A DNA stretch of 64,000 nt from Jiangella sp. DSM 45060 (GTDB taxonomy: Bacteria > Actinomycetota > Actinomycetes > Jiangellales > Jiangellaceae), in assembly GCF_900105175.1 (NCBI RefSeq), contig NZ_LT629771.1:1-64000 (forward strand), in the 5' to 3' direction. The translations under genes and the position numbers were made by a program. The notes under the pieces are model-generated. The model had not been told where the DNA came from. It saw only the letters and a list, made by a program, of their open reading frames with translations, and did not search any database. Below are positions 1-9,760 of the stretch, one piece after another (the first letter of the stretch is position 1; the number at the start of each line of letters is the position of its first letter).

Positions 1-537
1 TCGCGGTGATCTTCGCGGCCTCGCGGGCGGCGTTCGTGCTTCCGGCGGCGGCGACGCGCCCTGGCGCCGGGGAACTGCGTCGCCGGGGCCGGCATGCGGG
101 CGACCGATGCCGGTCTCCTGGTCGGTGCTGATGATCAGTGGCGGCCCGCCGTCCTCCGTCGCCGTCTGCTGGAGGCCGTTGGAGAGCTTGCGCGACCTGC
201 CGCGGGTTGGCGACGTTGCCTGACCAGGCGAAGTAGATGACGCCGCCGAGGTGGTACTTCTCCCACCACGTCCAGCGGGGGTGTCGACGCCGTAGGCGGC
301 CTGGTTACTGGTCCGCTGCGCGTCGGTGACGGTGTGCGCGTCGGCCCCGTACACCTGCACCACGAACAGCTGGCCGACCTTCTCCTCCAGCGTCATGCCG
401 TCCAACTGGGCGGCCACCCACTCCTCTCCCTCGTCGTCCGCGGCCGCCGGCGCGGCCAGCGTCGGGGCGGCGATCAGCGCGGCGGCGGTCGTGGCCGCGG
501 CGACACGTAACAGGCTGCGACGGTGCATCCGGGGCAT
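1..537 (-). pseudogene. Secreted glycoside hydrolase family 3 protein, N-terminal part, frameshifted and cut by the window edge
   Basis: Only the N-terminal part lies in the window. The ATG at 537 follows a GGAGG box five bases away. The protein opens with a Tat-like signal (HRRSLLRV then an Ala-rich stretch to APAAA). After it comes TLEEKVGQLFVVQVYG, typical of the N-terminus of GH3 beta-N-acetylhexosaminidases, which release sugars from glycans or peptidoglycan outside the cell. Further on the reading continues in other frames: YHLGGVIYFAW, then LSNGLQQTATEDGG with PLIISTDQETG, then GSTNAAREAAKIT. At least three single-base shifts are therefore needed. Family recognition is from these blocks only. 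It may be a true pseudogene, or an intact gene with base-calling errors near a contig end. Confidence 0.65.
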
Positions 538-796
538 GCGGGCCTCCCGAGTGGGATGGGCGGTTGCCGTTTTCAGCGAGCCGGCTTGTGGCGGAACGTA
601 GCGAAATGATTACCGCCGGTCAAGAGTGGTCACGCCCCGACGTCGTCCCGTTCGTCGTGCGGCGGGTGCTGCGCCCGGCTCCGCTTCGCGGCGGTGAAGC
701 ATGACGCGCGCGCTCCTGACACCGGCTCCGCACCCGCCGCCGCCTTCTCATGGCGCGCTCGTGGCGCCGGCTCCGCGTCCCTTCCCTCGCGCCCGC

Positions 797-1661
797 TCAG
801 TCCGTCGGGCTGGAGGCGGGGAGGCGGTAGCGGTTGCCCGCCAAGGGCTCGACGAGGCCGTCGGAGACCAGGGCGTCGAGGGCGCGTTCGCGCTGCACGG
901 CTCGGCCCACGCCGCGTCCAGCAGGCGCTTGGGCACCGGGCCGTCCGAGTCGCGCAGGATCGCCATCAGCCGGCCGCGGACCTGGCGGTCGGTGCCGTGC
1001 CATGCCTGGCCGCGGCGCGGGGGGCCGTCGTCCGGAGGAGAGCCGGCGAGGCGCCATGCGCAGGAGGCGGCCAGGGGGCACGAGGAGCATCGCGGCGAGC
1101 GCGCCGTGCAGACCAGCGCCCCGAGCTCCATGACGGCGACGGCCCAGCGCGGCGCGGTCTCGGCGTCCGGGACGAGGTCCAGCGCCATGCGCCGCTCGGC
1201 CGCCGTGGGCGCCGGCGGGTACTGGGTCCCGGCGACGGCGCGGGCGAACACGCGCCGGACGTTGGTGTCGAGGACGGCGTGCCGGGCGCCGAACGCGAAC
1301 GATGCGACGGCGGCGGCCGTGTAGTCGCCGATGCCGGGCAGGGCGATGAGCTCGTCGTAGCTGGACGGCACCGCGCCACCGTGCCGGTCGACGATCGCGG
1401 CGGAGGCCGCGTGCAACCGCAGCGCCCGCCGCGGATACCCGAGCCGCCCCCAGGCGCGGATCGCCTCGCCGGCTCCTCGGCGGCGAGGTCGGCCGGCCGG
1501 GGCCACCGTCGCATCCAGGCCTGCCACCGGCTCGACCCGGACGACCGGCGTCTGCTGGAGCATGATCTCGCTCACGAGCACGCCCCACGGCGTCCGGTCC
1601 GGCGCGCCCACGGAAGGTCGCGGGCGTGCGCGGAGTACCAGGAGAGGACGGCGGCGTGCAT
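797..1661 (-). pseudogene. mutY: A/G-specific adenine glycosylase MutY, frameshifted
   Basis: MutY removes adenine mispaired with 8-oxoguanine or guanine in base-excision repair. The ATG at 1661 gives an N-terminus with SWYSAHARDLPW. The frame then slips to the block TPWGVLVSEIMLQQTPV. The HhH-GPD region is clear (LPGIGDYTAAAVASFAFG, then LDTNVRRVFAR), as is the FeS ligand cluster (CTARSPRCSSCPLAASC). Four shifts are needed: near 1609, near 1500, near 1470 and near 905. The C-terminal winged helix (ALDALVSDGLVEPL) is read in a different frame and stops at 797. Every block of an ordinary short actinobacterial MutY is present, so error is more likely than decay. The start is unsure because no clear ribosome site is seen. 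Confidence 0.75.
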
Positions 1662-1873
1662 CAGCGCCGAGTCTAAACGCCTCCGGCCGGCCGGTCGTAA
1701 AGGGTCGAAAAGGACATTCGAAAAATCATCCGATGACGTTCCGTCATTGGTCGTTGACTCATGATCACTCTCGTAGTTAGCGTCTCTCGCGCGTGATCAT
1801 CTCATTGCGCACGGATAAATCCGGACTCTGTTCTCATCGAGGCCGGAATTGGGTAAGTGGAGAAGGAGCAAGC

Positions 1874-3100
1874 ATGACTCTGGAAGCGACTGACCGGCGG
1901 CGTGTGCGTCGTGGTGCGGTCAAGGTGGCAGCGGGTGTGGCCGGCGCTGCGCTGGCCTGCTCGGCCGCCGGACTGCAGGCACAGGCCGCCGAGTCCGGCC
2001 AGGCCTCCGGGCCGGACCAGCGCTCCGGCGAGTTCAGGATCGCGGCGGACGGCTACTACGCCACCGCTCAGGTGCGGACCGGCGCGCAGGCGCCGATCCC
2101 GGTGCAGGTGCCGGAGCTCGACGCGCACGTGACCGTCGGGCAGATCGAGTCCGAGGCCAACTCGGCCGGCGTCGAGGGCGAGGACGAGGGCGTCTTCTCC
2201 CGGGCGTTCGGCACCATCGCCAGCATCGGCGGCGCGGGCGCCGAGTTCGACGTCCCGTACCTGGTCGAGCAGGTCGCGCTGCCGGAGGAGGCCGAGTCGG
2301 CGACGTACGGCCTGCACGAGCTCGAGGTCCCGATCCTCGGCAACCTCGACGCGATCTCCGGCGAGGTCAAGGCCAACTGGAACGACGACCTCGTCACCGA
2401 GGGCGGCGAGGGCGGCGTGCTGACGTCGCTGTACTCCGGCGTCGGCGAGGTCGACCTGATCGACGTCGCGGACCTGGGCGCGGTGACGGAGCTGCTGCCG
2501 ATCGAGCTGCCGGCCGGCAGCCCGGTCGTCACGGTCGGCGCCGGCCAGCTGCTGCAGGAGACCGGCACCTTCCCGAAGGAGGACGGTTCCCTGGGTGCGT
2601 ACGCCGAGGTCAGCGGCCGGTTCGCCGACCTGAGCGTGCTGGGTGGTGCGGCCAACGGCGGCATCTCGCTCGGCTTCGCGGGCTCCGACGACGGCGAGAC
2701 GCCGAACGCGTGGGGCCGGCTGGAGGCGACCGGCGAGCCGGGCGGCGCGGCGTTCGACTACGAGCTGCCGGCCCTCGAGCTGCACGTCGGCGACAACGAC
2801 GTCGTCCACGTCGAGCCGGGCTTCGACGAGACGTTCGACCTGGGCGGCCTGTCGGTGAACCTGAACTTCGCCGACTACCGCGACTCCGACACCGTCCTCG
2901 CCGAGGACGGCACGGTCGCGTCCGCGTCGGGCGGCGGCCTGTCGGTGCGCGTGACGGTCAGCGTCCCGGTGCCGGTCGTCGGCGACGTCGAGGTGGCCAG
3001 CGCCGAGGTCGGCCTGCTGAGCTTCCCCGAGCTGAGCGTCGAGGTGCCGCAGGGCGGCATCACCGGCGGCGCCGCCGCGGAGGCCGCGCGCTCGCTGTGA
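1874..3100 (+). CDS. Secreted acidic protein of unknown function, 408 aa
   Basis: The ATG at 1874 follows AGAAGGAG (1861-1868) with good spacing. The N-terminus has an Arg-rich head (DRRRVRRG) and a hydrophobic Ala-rich stretch ending around AQAAE, so a Sec or Tat export signal of about 38 residues is likely. The mature part is strongly acidic, has almost no Cys, and is rich in Gly, Val, Leu and Asp in short alternating stretches, suggesting a beta-rich extracellular domain. No transmembrane anchor, LPxTG motif or catalytic motif is visible. It is flanked by mutY on the other strand and the broken hydrolase gene. I do not recognise the family. Codon use matches its neighbours. Confidence 0.85.
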   Translation: MTLEATDRRRVRRGAVKVAAGVAGAALACSAAGLQAQAAESGQASGPDQRSGEFRIAADGYYATAQVRTGAQAPIPVQVPELDAHVTVGQIESEANSAGVEGEDEGVFSRAFGTIASIGGAGAEFDVPYLVEQVALPEEAESATYGLHELEVPILGNLDAISGEVKANWNDDLVTEGGEGGVLTSLYSGVGEVDLIDVADLGAVTELLPIELPAGSPVVTVGAGQLLQETGTFPKEDGSLGAYAEVSGRFADLSVLGGAANGGISLGFAGSDDGETPNAWGRLEATGEPGGAAFDYELPALELHVGDNDVVHVEPGFDETFDLGGLSVNLNFADYRDSDTVLAEDGTVASASGGGLSVRVTVSVPVPVVGDVEVASAEVGLLSFPELSVEVPQGGITGGAAAEAARSL

Positions 3101-3219
3101 GACCTGGCACGGCGGCTCCACCCGTCGCCGTGACTGGAGAATGAGAATGACCTCGTGGGTCCGGTCCCTTCGTGAGAGGCGGCCGGGCCCACGAGTCCGT
3201 CTGCGGCAGAATGCGGCGG

Positions 3220-3835
3220 ATGACGACGCTGCTGCTGGTCCACGGCGGGCTCTGGGAAGCGGGCATGGACGCCGACGCGTTCTGGCGGCGCCCCGGCGTC
3301 GTCGATGCGCTGGAGGACCGCGGGTTCGACGTCCTCGCGCCGGACCGGCCGGTGCACGCGGCGTCCTGGGCGGACGAGGCGGAGCACCTGGCCCGGGCGC
3401 TGCCGACGGGCCCATGCACCGTCGTCGCCGGGTCGAACGGCTGCTCAGCGGCGGTGCGGGCTGGCGCTGGCCGTCCGGACGCGGTCGCCCGGCTGCTGCT
3501 CGCCTGGCCCGCGACGGCGGGCGATCCCGCCGTCGACGCCCGGACGGCGGCCGCCCTCACGGCGTCGGGCGCCGCGCCGGAGGTCGTCGCGGGGCTGCTG
3601 GCCGGCGACACGCTGCGCGGCGTGACCGACGCGCGCGCTCGCCGGGCTGACGGCGCCGCTCGGGTTGCTGCCGGCCGAGCCGGAGAACCCGTTCCACCAG
3701 CGGCGGACGGTGGACGCGCTGGCAGGACTGGTTCCGGGCGCGACCGTGCTGCCCGGGTGCACCGAGCCGCCCCGCCCGGACTTCGCCGCCGACCTCGGCC
3801 GGTGCGCCGACGCGATGGCGGCGTTCGCCCGCTGA
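3220..3835 (+). pseudogene. Alpha/beta hydrolase, frameshifted
   Basis: The start TTLLLVHGGLWE is the first strand and oxyanion turn of an alpha/beta hydrolase of the small esterase-like type. A start at 3211 adds three residues. The expected nucleophile elbow reads GSNGCSAA, with Asn where a catalytic Ser is usual, so even an intact protein might not be a classic esterase. Near 3634 the frame shifts: the coherent continuation (LTAPLGLLPAEPENPFHQRR to RCADAMAAFAR) is one frame over and stops at 3835. A second compensating pair of shifts around 3465-3480 would restore VRLALAV. Substrate unknown. Probably a sequencing artefact as in the neighbouring genes, but a real pseudogene cannot be excluded. 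Confidence 0.55.
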
Positions 3836-3902
3836 CGCGCCTGGCGCCGGGGTGGGCTGACGTGGTGGCGGTTGTTCGCGCGGAGTGCGGTCCCCGCCCG
3901 GC

Positions 3903-3942
3903 TGGGAGGGCTTCCCACCCTACGGGCGGGCACTGACAGTCG
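3903..3942 (+). repeat. Solitary copy of the palindromic core of the 133-bp repeat
   Basis: The segment TGGGAGGGCTTCCCACCC followed by an ACGGGCGGGC arm matches the core that recurs five times at 5498-6069. It sits just left of the IS256 insertion, so the element landed inside the first unit of the array and separated this copy from the rest. The core can fold through CCCGCCC/GGGCGGG and TGGGA/TCCCA pairs. Confidence 0.75.
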
Positions 3943-3951
3943 CCGTTCGAC

Positions 3952-5363
3952 GGTGACGTCCCGCTGGGTGGTGGAGTTCTTCGACCACTGTGCGGGGTCA
4001 GTGTGCTGATCATGCCGTCATGAGTTCGGGTTTGGCCACCTCCTTGTTGGTTGCCGGCGCGTTGAGCAGGGCCATGGAGGTTTCGGAGAGGTAGCGGCGT
4101 TCGGCGGTGACTTGCCATTCGTCGTGGGCCTCCACGAGGACCGATCCGGCCAGGCGGAGCAGGGCGGCGGGGTTGGGGAACACTCCGACGACGTCGGTGC
4201 GGCGTTTGACCTCCTTGTTCAGCCGTTCCAGCGGGTTGGTGGACCAGATCTTCTTCCAGTGGCTGATCGGGAACGTGGTGAACGCGAGGAGATCGTCCTT
4301 GGCGTCGCGCAGCATCTGTTCGACCTTGGGTAGTTGCCGGCCGAGCATGGTGGCGATGACGTCGAACTGCTCGTGCACGTGCTCGGCGTCGGGCTGGGCG
4401 AAGATCGTGCGGATCGCCGCGGCCACCATCTCGGCGTTGCCCTTGGGGACCTGGGCGAGCACGTTGCGTAGGAAGTGCACCCGGCAGCGCTGCCAGGCCG
4501 CGCCGATCAGCACCGAGGCGATGGCGTGCTTGAGGCCGGTGTGGGCGTCGGAGATGACCAGCTGGACACCGCCCAGCCCGCGGGCCTTCAACGAGCGCAG
4601 GAACGCGGTCCAGAACGCGCCGTCCTCGCTGTCGCCGACGTCGAACCCGAGCACCTCGCGCCGCCCGTCGGCGGTGACGCCGGTAGCGATGACCGCCTGG
4701 GACACCACGCGGCGGTTCACCCGGGCCTTGCAGTAGGTCGCGTCGAGGAACACGTACGGATAGGTCGTCTCGCCCAGCGACCGGTCCCGGAACGCACCCA
4801 CTTCTTCGTCGAGATCGGCGCAGATCCGCGACACCTCCGACTTGGAGATCCCGCTGTCCGCGCCCAGCGCCTTGACCAGGTCATCGACCTTGCGGGTCAC
4901 CCCATGCAGATACGCCTCCATGACCGCGAACAGGGCCTGGTCCACCGCCCGGCGCCGCTCCAACAGCGACGGGAAGAACGACCCCGTGCGCAGCTTCGGG
5001 ATCCGCAACTCCAGATCCCCCGCGGTCGTGGTCAGGACCCTGGGTCGCGAGCCGTTGCGCTGCGCGGTCCGCTCCGCGCTGCGCTCCCACGGGCCAGCAC
5101 CGATCACCGCCGTCGCCTCGGCATCGATCAACGCCTGATACATCCCTGCGCCGCGGTACGGACCCGATCATCCACATCAGCGGCCCGCATCACCTCGAGC
5201 ACCTCAAGTAGGGCAGCATGGTCCAAGGCCATCGTGCGTCGTGTCCTTCCGTGAGTTCCATCGCTAGGTCTCACTGACCGTCGCACGATGGCCGCCCAAC
5301 ACCACCGTCGACACGACGACGCTCAAGCGGGCCACGAACTCCACCACTCCACGGGACGCCACC
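3952..5363. mobile_element. IS256-family insertion sequence, copy 1 (1412 bp), with perfect 8-bp target duplication
   Basis: The ends are imperfect inverted repeats (left GGTGACGTCCCGCTGGG, right read inward GGTGGCGTCCCGTGGAG), both continuing into GTGGTGGAGTTC, 24 of 28 positions matching. The flanks 3944-3951 and 5364-5371 are both CGTTCGAC, a perfect 8-bp duplication as expected for IS256-family transposition. The element carries one transposase gene on the minus strand and no passenger gene. It is closely similar to the copy at 15304-16725, in the same orientation. The intact duplication implies that this copy arrived by transposition and its flanks have not been rearranged since. Confidence 0.92.
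4010..5232 (-). pseudogene. IS256-family transposase, frameshifted copy
   Basis: Reading from the ATG at 5232, the first 29 residues match the intact copy (MALDHAALLEVLE). A missing G near 5146 then shifts the frame, and the rest (MYQALIDAEATAVIGAGPW onward) is read from about 5143. The DDE residues are preserved in the blocks FLDATYCKARVN, VISDAHTGLKHAI and NPLERLNKEVKRR. Compared with the intact copy it also lacks three single codons without a frame change: Ile in ALFAV-MEAYLHG, Ser in HGV-TRKVDD, and Val in SQAV-IATG. As written it would not make a full transposase. An internal start at 5143 could give a 377-residue product lacking the N-terminal end. Confidence 0.88.
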
Positions 5364-5482
5364 CGTTCGACCAGCGCCAGGGCGGCCGGAGGCGCGAGGC
5401 GAGGGGCGGCGACGGGTGGTGGCGCGTGGGCCACCCGAACGACGGCGTGCGCTGAAGTGCTGGCGGCGGTTCGCGCTGAGTG

Positions 5483-6075
5483 CGGTCCCCGCCCGGCTGG
5501 GAGGGCTTCCCACCCTATGGGCGGGCACTGACAGTCGCGGTTCGCGTGGCGCCCGGACGGCCGGCGGCGCGAGGTGGCGGGCGGTGACGGCGCGGCCCGC
5601 TGTTCGCGCGGTGTTCGGTCCCCGCCCGGCTGGGAGGGCTTCCCACCCTATGGGCGGGCGCTGACAGTCGCGGTTCGCGTGGCGCCTGGACGGCCGGCGG
5701 CGCGAGGTGGCGGGCGGTGACGGCGCGGCCCGCTGTTCGCGCGGTGTTCGGTTCCCGCCCGGCTGGGAGGGCTTCCCACCCTATGGGCGGGCGCTGACAG
5801 TCGCGGTTCGCGTGGCGCCTGGACGGCCGGCGGCGCGAGGTGGCGGGCGGTGACGGCGCGGCCCGCTGTTCGCGCGGAGTGCGGTTCCCGCCCGGCTGGG
5901 AGGGCTTCCCACCCTATGGGCGGGCGCTGACAGTCGCGGTTCGCGTGGCGCCTGGACGGCCGGCGGCGCGAGGTGGCGGGCGGTGACGGCACGGCCCGCT
6001 GTTCGCGCGGTGTTCGGTCCCCGCCCGGCTGGGAGGGCTTCCCACCCTACGGGCGGGCACTGACAGTCGCCGTTC
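5483..6075. repeat. Tandem 133-bp repeat array, five core copies
   Basis: The core TGGGAGGGCTTCCCACCC starts at 5498, 5631, 5764, 5897 and 6030, an exact 133-bp period. Intervening sequence is nearly identical between units and includes GACAGTCGCGGTTCGCGTGG and a GCGGCCCGCTGTTCGCGCGG block. Each core can form a nested hairpin from CCCGCCC/GGGCGGG and TGGGA/TCCCA. The stretch 5364-6120 has no convincing gene: open frames across it are GC-driven and repeat with the unit. It lies between the IS element and the 3' end of disA on the opposite strand. A weaker, inverted core is found near 15090-15125. Function unknown. Confidence 0.85.
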
Positions 6076-6120
6076 GGCAGGCGCCGGGAGCGGCGGGCGG
6101 CGACCCGACGCGACCGCGCG

Positions 6121-7215
6121 TCAGACGTAGCGTTCGAGGATGCTGGACTCGGCCAGCCGGGACAGTCCCTCGCGGACGCTGCGGGCGCGGGACTCGCCCA
6201 CGCCCTCGACGGCTTGGAGGTCGTCGACGCTGGCGGCGAGCAGTTTCTGCAGGCCGCCGAAGTGCTCGACCAGGCGGTCGATGACGCTGTCGGGGAGCCG
6301 CGGCACGCGCGCCAGCAGCCGGAACCCGCGTGGGCTCACCGCGGCGTCGAGCTGCTCGCCACCGCCGGGGAAGCCGAGCGCCCGGGCCACCGCGCCGAGG
6401 TCGAGCAGCTCGGTGCCGGACAGGGTGTCGAGCGCGCTGATGGCCTCGCCGAGGCTGCGCTTGCGGCGTCCGGACGGTGCCGGCAGGTAGTCGCGGATGA
6501 CCAGCTCGCGGTCGGAGTCGACGCCGGCGACCAGTTCGTCGAGCTGCAGGCTGAGCAGCCGGCCGTCGGTGCCCAACTCGACGACGTAGCCGTCGATCTC
6601 GACCGAGATGCGCCGCACCATCTCGAGTCGCTGCGCCACCGAGACGACGTCGCGGACGGTGACGAGGTCCTCGATCTCCAGCGCCGACAGCGTGCCGGAC
6701 ACTTCGTCGAGGCGCAGCTTGTACCGCTCGAGCGTGGCCGGCGCCTGGTTGGCGCGCGACAGGATCTGCCCGGCGTCCTCGAGCACGTAACGGATGTCGT
6801 CGACGTAGATGGCGACGATGCGCATGGACTGGCTGACCGAGATGACCGGGAAGCCGGTCTGCTTGGCCACCCGCTCCGCGGTGCGGTGCCGGGTGCCGGA
6901 CTCCGTCGTCGGGATGGACGGGTCGGGCACCAGCTGGGTGGCGCACTTGAGGATCTTCGTGCAGTCGCGGTCGACGACGATGGCGCCGTCCATCTTCGCC
7001 AGCTCGCGCAGCCGGGTGGCGCTGAACTCGACGTCGAGGCTGAAACCGCCGGTGGACATGGCCTCGATGGTCTTGTCGTAGCCGAGCACGACCAGGGCGC
7101 CGGTGCGGCCGCGCAGGATGCGCTCGAGGCCCTCGCGCAGGTTGGTGCCGGGCGCGACGGCTGCGAGAGCCAGGCGCAGTTTCGCGTCGGCGCCGGCTCG
7201 ATCGATGCCTTGCAC
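6121..7215 (-). CDS. disA: Diadenylate cyclase DisA (DNA integrity scanning protein)
   Basis: DisA condenses two ATP into cyclic di-AMP and scans DNA for branched structures. The 364-residue length fits the family. The DAC domain occupies roughly residues 10-150 and shows LVVLGYDK, the catalytic DGAIVVDRD and the nucleotide-binding [14 protein letters not shown] central linker region follows, and the C-terminal part has helix-hairpin-helix signatures ([20 protein letters not shown]) for DNA binding. The start is a GTG at 7215 after an AGGGG box. It lies downstream of radA on the same strand with a gap of about 156 bp, the usual actinobacterial neighbourhood linking recombination and c-di-AMP signalling. 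The 133-bp repeat array begins right after its stop. Confidence 0.97.
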   Translation of the reverse strand: MQGIDRAGADAKLRLALAAVAPGTNLREGLERILRGRTGALVVLGYDKTIEAMSTGGFSLDVEFSATRLRELAKMDGAIVVDRDCTKILKCATQLVPDPSIPTTESGTRHRTAERVAKQTGFPVISVSQSMRIVAIYVDDIRYVLEDAGQILSRANQAPATLERYKLRLDEVSGTLSALEIEDLVTVRDVVSVAQRLEMVRRISVEIDGYVVELGTDGRLLSLQLDELVAGVDSDRELVIRDYLPAPSGRRKRSLGEAISALDTLSGTELLDLGAVARALGFPGGGEQLDAAVSPRGFRLLARVPRLPDSVIDRLVEHFGGLQKLLAASVDDLQAVEGVGESRARSVREGLSRLAESSILERYV

Positions 7216-7371
7216 GTGACCCCTGTCGTGACCCGGACGGCTTGTCGTGATGAACAGTGTACGGTCGCGCGGCGCCGGCCCGGGGAGGGTGCGGCAACGA
7301 CGCTGGATAGAACAGTCTAGGGCGTGATGTGCCGGTGCGCGGCGACGTTCACGTCAATACCACGCAACGAT

Positions 7372-8763
7372 TCAGGTGCGCTGGGGCGAATCCGCAGCCA
7401 ACCGGGCATCGCGGCCCGTCGCCGCCAGCGCCTGCCCGACGTCGGTGACCTCGACGACGCGGATGCCGCCGGGCACCGGGCCGGGGTCGGCGGGCACCAG
7501 GGCTGTGGTGAATCCCATGCGCTCGGCCTCGGCCAGCCGGCGGTTCAGGCCGGACACACGGCGGATCTCGCCGGCCAGCCCGACCTCGCCGAGCGCCGTG
7601 AGCCCGGCCGGCAACGGCGTGCCGATGGCGGCGCTGGCGACGGCGAGCAGCAGCGCGAGGTCGGTGGACGGCTCGGACAGCTTCGCGCCGCCGACGGTGG
7701 ACGTGTAGACGTCGCTGTTGCTGAGCTTCACCTGGCCACGGCGCTCCAGGACGGCCAGCACCATGGCCACCCGGGAGGAGTCGAGCCCGCTGTTCGCCCG
7801 CCGGGGCGAGGCCAGCGCCGACGTGGCCACCAGTGCCTGCACCTCGCCCAGCAGCGGCCGCCGGCCCTCCAGCGTCACCGTGATGCAGGTGCCGGGGACG
7901 GGCGTGGCGTGCCGGCTCAGGAACAGCCCGGTGGGGTCGGCCAGCGACGAGATGCCGGTGTCGGTGAGGTCGAAGCAGCCGACCTCGTCGGCCGGGCCGA
8001 ACCGGTTCTTCACCGTGCGCACCAGCCGCAGCCGCGAGTGCCGGTCGCCCTCGAACTGCAGCACGACGTCGACCAGGTGCTCCAGCACCCGCGGCCCCGC
8101 GATGCTGCCGTCCTTGGTGACATGGCCGACCAGGATCGTCGCGATGCCGCGGTCCTTCGCCACCCGGATCAGCGACGCCGCCACCTCGCGGACCTGCGTG
8201 ACGCCGCCCGCCGCACCGTCGACGGCCGGGCTGGACACCGTCTGCACCGAGTCGAGCACCAGCAGCGTCGGCTGCACCTCGTCGATGTGCCCGAGCACGG
8301 CTGACAGGTCGGTCTCGGCGGCCAGGTACAGGTGGTCGGCGACCGCGCCGATGCGCTCGGCCCGCAGCCGCACCTGCGCCGCGGACTCCTCGCCGGTGAC
8401 GTAGAGCGCCTGGCCCGCCTCGTGCGCCCACCGCGCCGTGACGTCGAGCAGCAGCGTCGACTTGCCGACACCCGGCTCGCCGGCCAGCAGGATGACGGCG
8501 CCCTGGACCAGCCCGCCGCCCAGCGCGCGGTCGAACTCGCCGACGCCGGTGGGCCGGGACCGGGCCGCCTCGATGGCGACGGAGCCGATGGGCCGGGCCG
8601 CCTCGGTGACCGGGCCGGCCGCCGTGACCCCGGCCTTCGCCGCGCCCGCCTGCTCGACCGTGCCCCACGCCTGGCACTCACCGCACCGGCCGACCCACTT
8701 CGCGGTGGTCCAGCCGCACTCGGAGCACCGGAACGCCGGGGCCGTCGCTTTCGCCTTCGCCAT
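7372..8763 (-). CDS. radA: DNA repair protein RadA (Sms)
   Basis: RadA is a RecA-like ATPase that drives branch migration during recombinational repair. The 463-residue protein starts at the ATG at 8763. It begins with a C4 zinc finger (CSECGW, then CGECQAW). Walker A is GEPGVGKST at about residue 95, Walker B is LLVLDSVQTV, and the RadA-specific KNRFG motif follows. The C-terminal domain is Lon-protease-like (ALGEVGLAGEIRRVSGL) and lacks protease function in this family. disA lies downstream on the same strand and a methyltransferase gene is upstream. All family blocks are intact. Confidence 0.97.
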   Translation of the reverse strand: MAKAKATAPAFRCSECGWTTAKWVGRCGECQAWGTVEQAGAAKAGVTAAGPVTEAARPIGSVAIEAARSRPTGVGEFDRALGGGLVQGAVILLAGEPGVGKSTLLLDVTARWAHEAGQALYVTGEESAAQVRLRAERIGAVADHLYLAAETDLSAVLGHIDEVQPTLLVLDSVQTVSSPAVDGAAGGVTQVREVAASLIRVAKDRGIATILVGHVTKDGSIAGPRVLEHLVDVVLQFEGDRHSRLRLVRTVKNRFGPADEVGCFDLTDTGISSLADPTGLFLSRHATPVPGTCITVTLEGRRPLLGEVQALVATSALASPRRANSGLDSSRVAMVLAVLERRGQVKLSNSDVYTSTVGGAKLSEPSTDLALLLAVASAAIGTPLPAGLTALGEVGLAGEIRRVSGLNRRLAEAERMGFTTALVPADPGPVPGGIRVVEVTDVGQALAATGRDARLAADSPQRT

Positions 8764-8826
8764 GTGATGAACCGTAGACGGCGCCACCGACAACGCTGTG
8801 GAGCTGGGGGCGTGAGGAGGGGCGGG

Positions 8827-8844
8827 GTGCTGCGCCGGCTCCGC
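8827..8844. repeat. Dispersed intergenic motif GTGCTGCGCCGGCTCCGC
   Basis: This 18-mer lies between radA and the methyltransferase gene. It also forms the centre of the hairpin at 25575-25622, and a one-base variant is at 666-684, each time between genes. Flanking sequence differs between sites, so it is a short dispersed element, not a larger duplication. Its role is unknown. Confidence 0.5.
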
Positions 8845-8855
8845 CTCCGCCGCTG

Positions 8856-9560
8856 TCAGAAGCGGCGCCAGAAGAGGTTGACGGCGTAGTCGACGGAGGC
8901 GCCGTCGTGCTCGGCGAGGATGGCGTCGGCGTTCGCCGGGTCGAACTCGATCCGCACGACGGCCTCGAACGCCGCGCGGTCGGGCAGCTCCCAGCGCATC
9001 GTCAGCGGCTCGCGGTGCCAGCCCTGCCGGGCCCAGAACCGCTCGACCGCCTGTGCGTCGTACTTCGGCAGCGCGGTGCGGAACCAGCGGCCGAACGTCG
9101 AGCGCGTCGCGTCGTTGTCGATGACGAACGCGGTGCCGCCGCGCCGCACGACCCGGGCCAGCTCGGCCAGGCCCGGCTCGCAGCCCGGGCCGAAGAAGTA
9201 GGCCCAGCGGGCGTGCACGACGTCGACGGAGGCGGTCGGGAGCGGCAGCTGCTGGGCCGTGCCGCGCCGGACGGTGATGCGGGAGCGCACCGCTGCCGGC
9301 AGCGCCGCGACGCGCTGCTGGGCCCGGCGCACCAGCGGCGGGTGCGGCTCGACGCCGACGACGCGGCGGGCGGACGCGGCGAAGCGCGGGAGGTGGTACC
9401 CGGCACCGCAGCCGACGTCGAGCAGTTCCAGCCCGGCCCAGTCGTGCAGGCGCAGCATGGCGGCCTCGATGACACCGCCGGGATCGACGCCGCGGTTCTC
9501 GATCTCGTAGACGTCGGGATGGTGCCAGATGTTCGGACTCGGGATCACGTCGCGGCGCAC
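8856..9560 (-). CDS. Class I SAM-dependent methyltransferase
   Basis: A 234-residue soluble protein starting at a GTG at 9560. Motif I, LLDVGCGAGYHLPRF, lies around residue 50, followed by the acidic loop VVGVEPHPPLV and the motif II/III region VDVVHARWAYFFGPGCEPGL. This is a Methyltransf_11-type SAM-binding fold. The Asp/Glu ligand after the second strand is present (VEPH), so it is probably active. The methyl acceptor cannot be told from sequence. It lies upstream of radA on the same strand with 92 bp between, and diverges from the surface-protein gene at 9761. Confidence 0.85.
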   Translation of the reverse strand: MRRDVIPSPNIWHHPDVYEIENRGVDPGGVIEAAMLRLHDWAGLELLDVGCGAGYHLPRFAASARRVVGVEPHPPLVRRAQQRVAALPAAVRSRITVRRGTAQQLPLPTASVDVVHARWAYFFGPGCEPGLAELARVVRRGGTAFVIDNDATRSTFGRWFRTALPKYDAQAVERFWARQGWHREPLTMRWELPDRAAFEAVVRIEFDPANADAILAEHDGASVDYAVNLFWRRF

Positions 9561-9760
9561 AGATCAATCATTGCAGACGCTCAGGTCGAATTCGGACAGA
9601 AAGGGATTTAAGAAAGCACTGTCACCGGTATGTCACCTAGAAGATTGACCTTTTGTAGAGTACCTTGACACCCCTGGCCAGGGCGTCAAATGTACTCCCT
9701 GGCGGGCACCCAGAAAACAGGTTGCCTGGGAAACACCTTTCGAATGATTTGAGGAGAATT

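Noticed and set aside
5483..6075. Possible CRISPR array
   Set aside because: The 133-bp units are near-identical over their full length with no unique spacers, and no cas gene is present.
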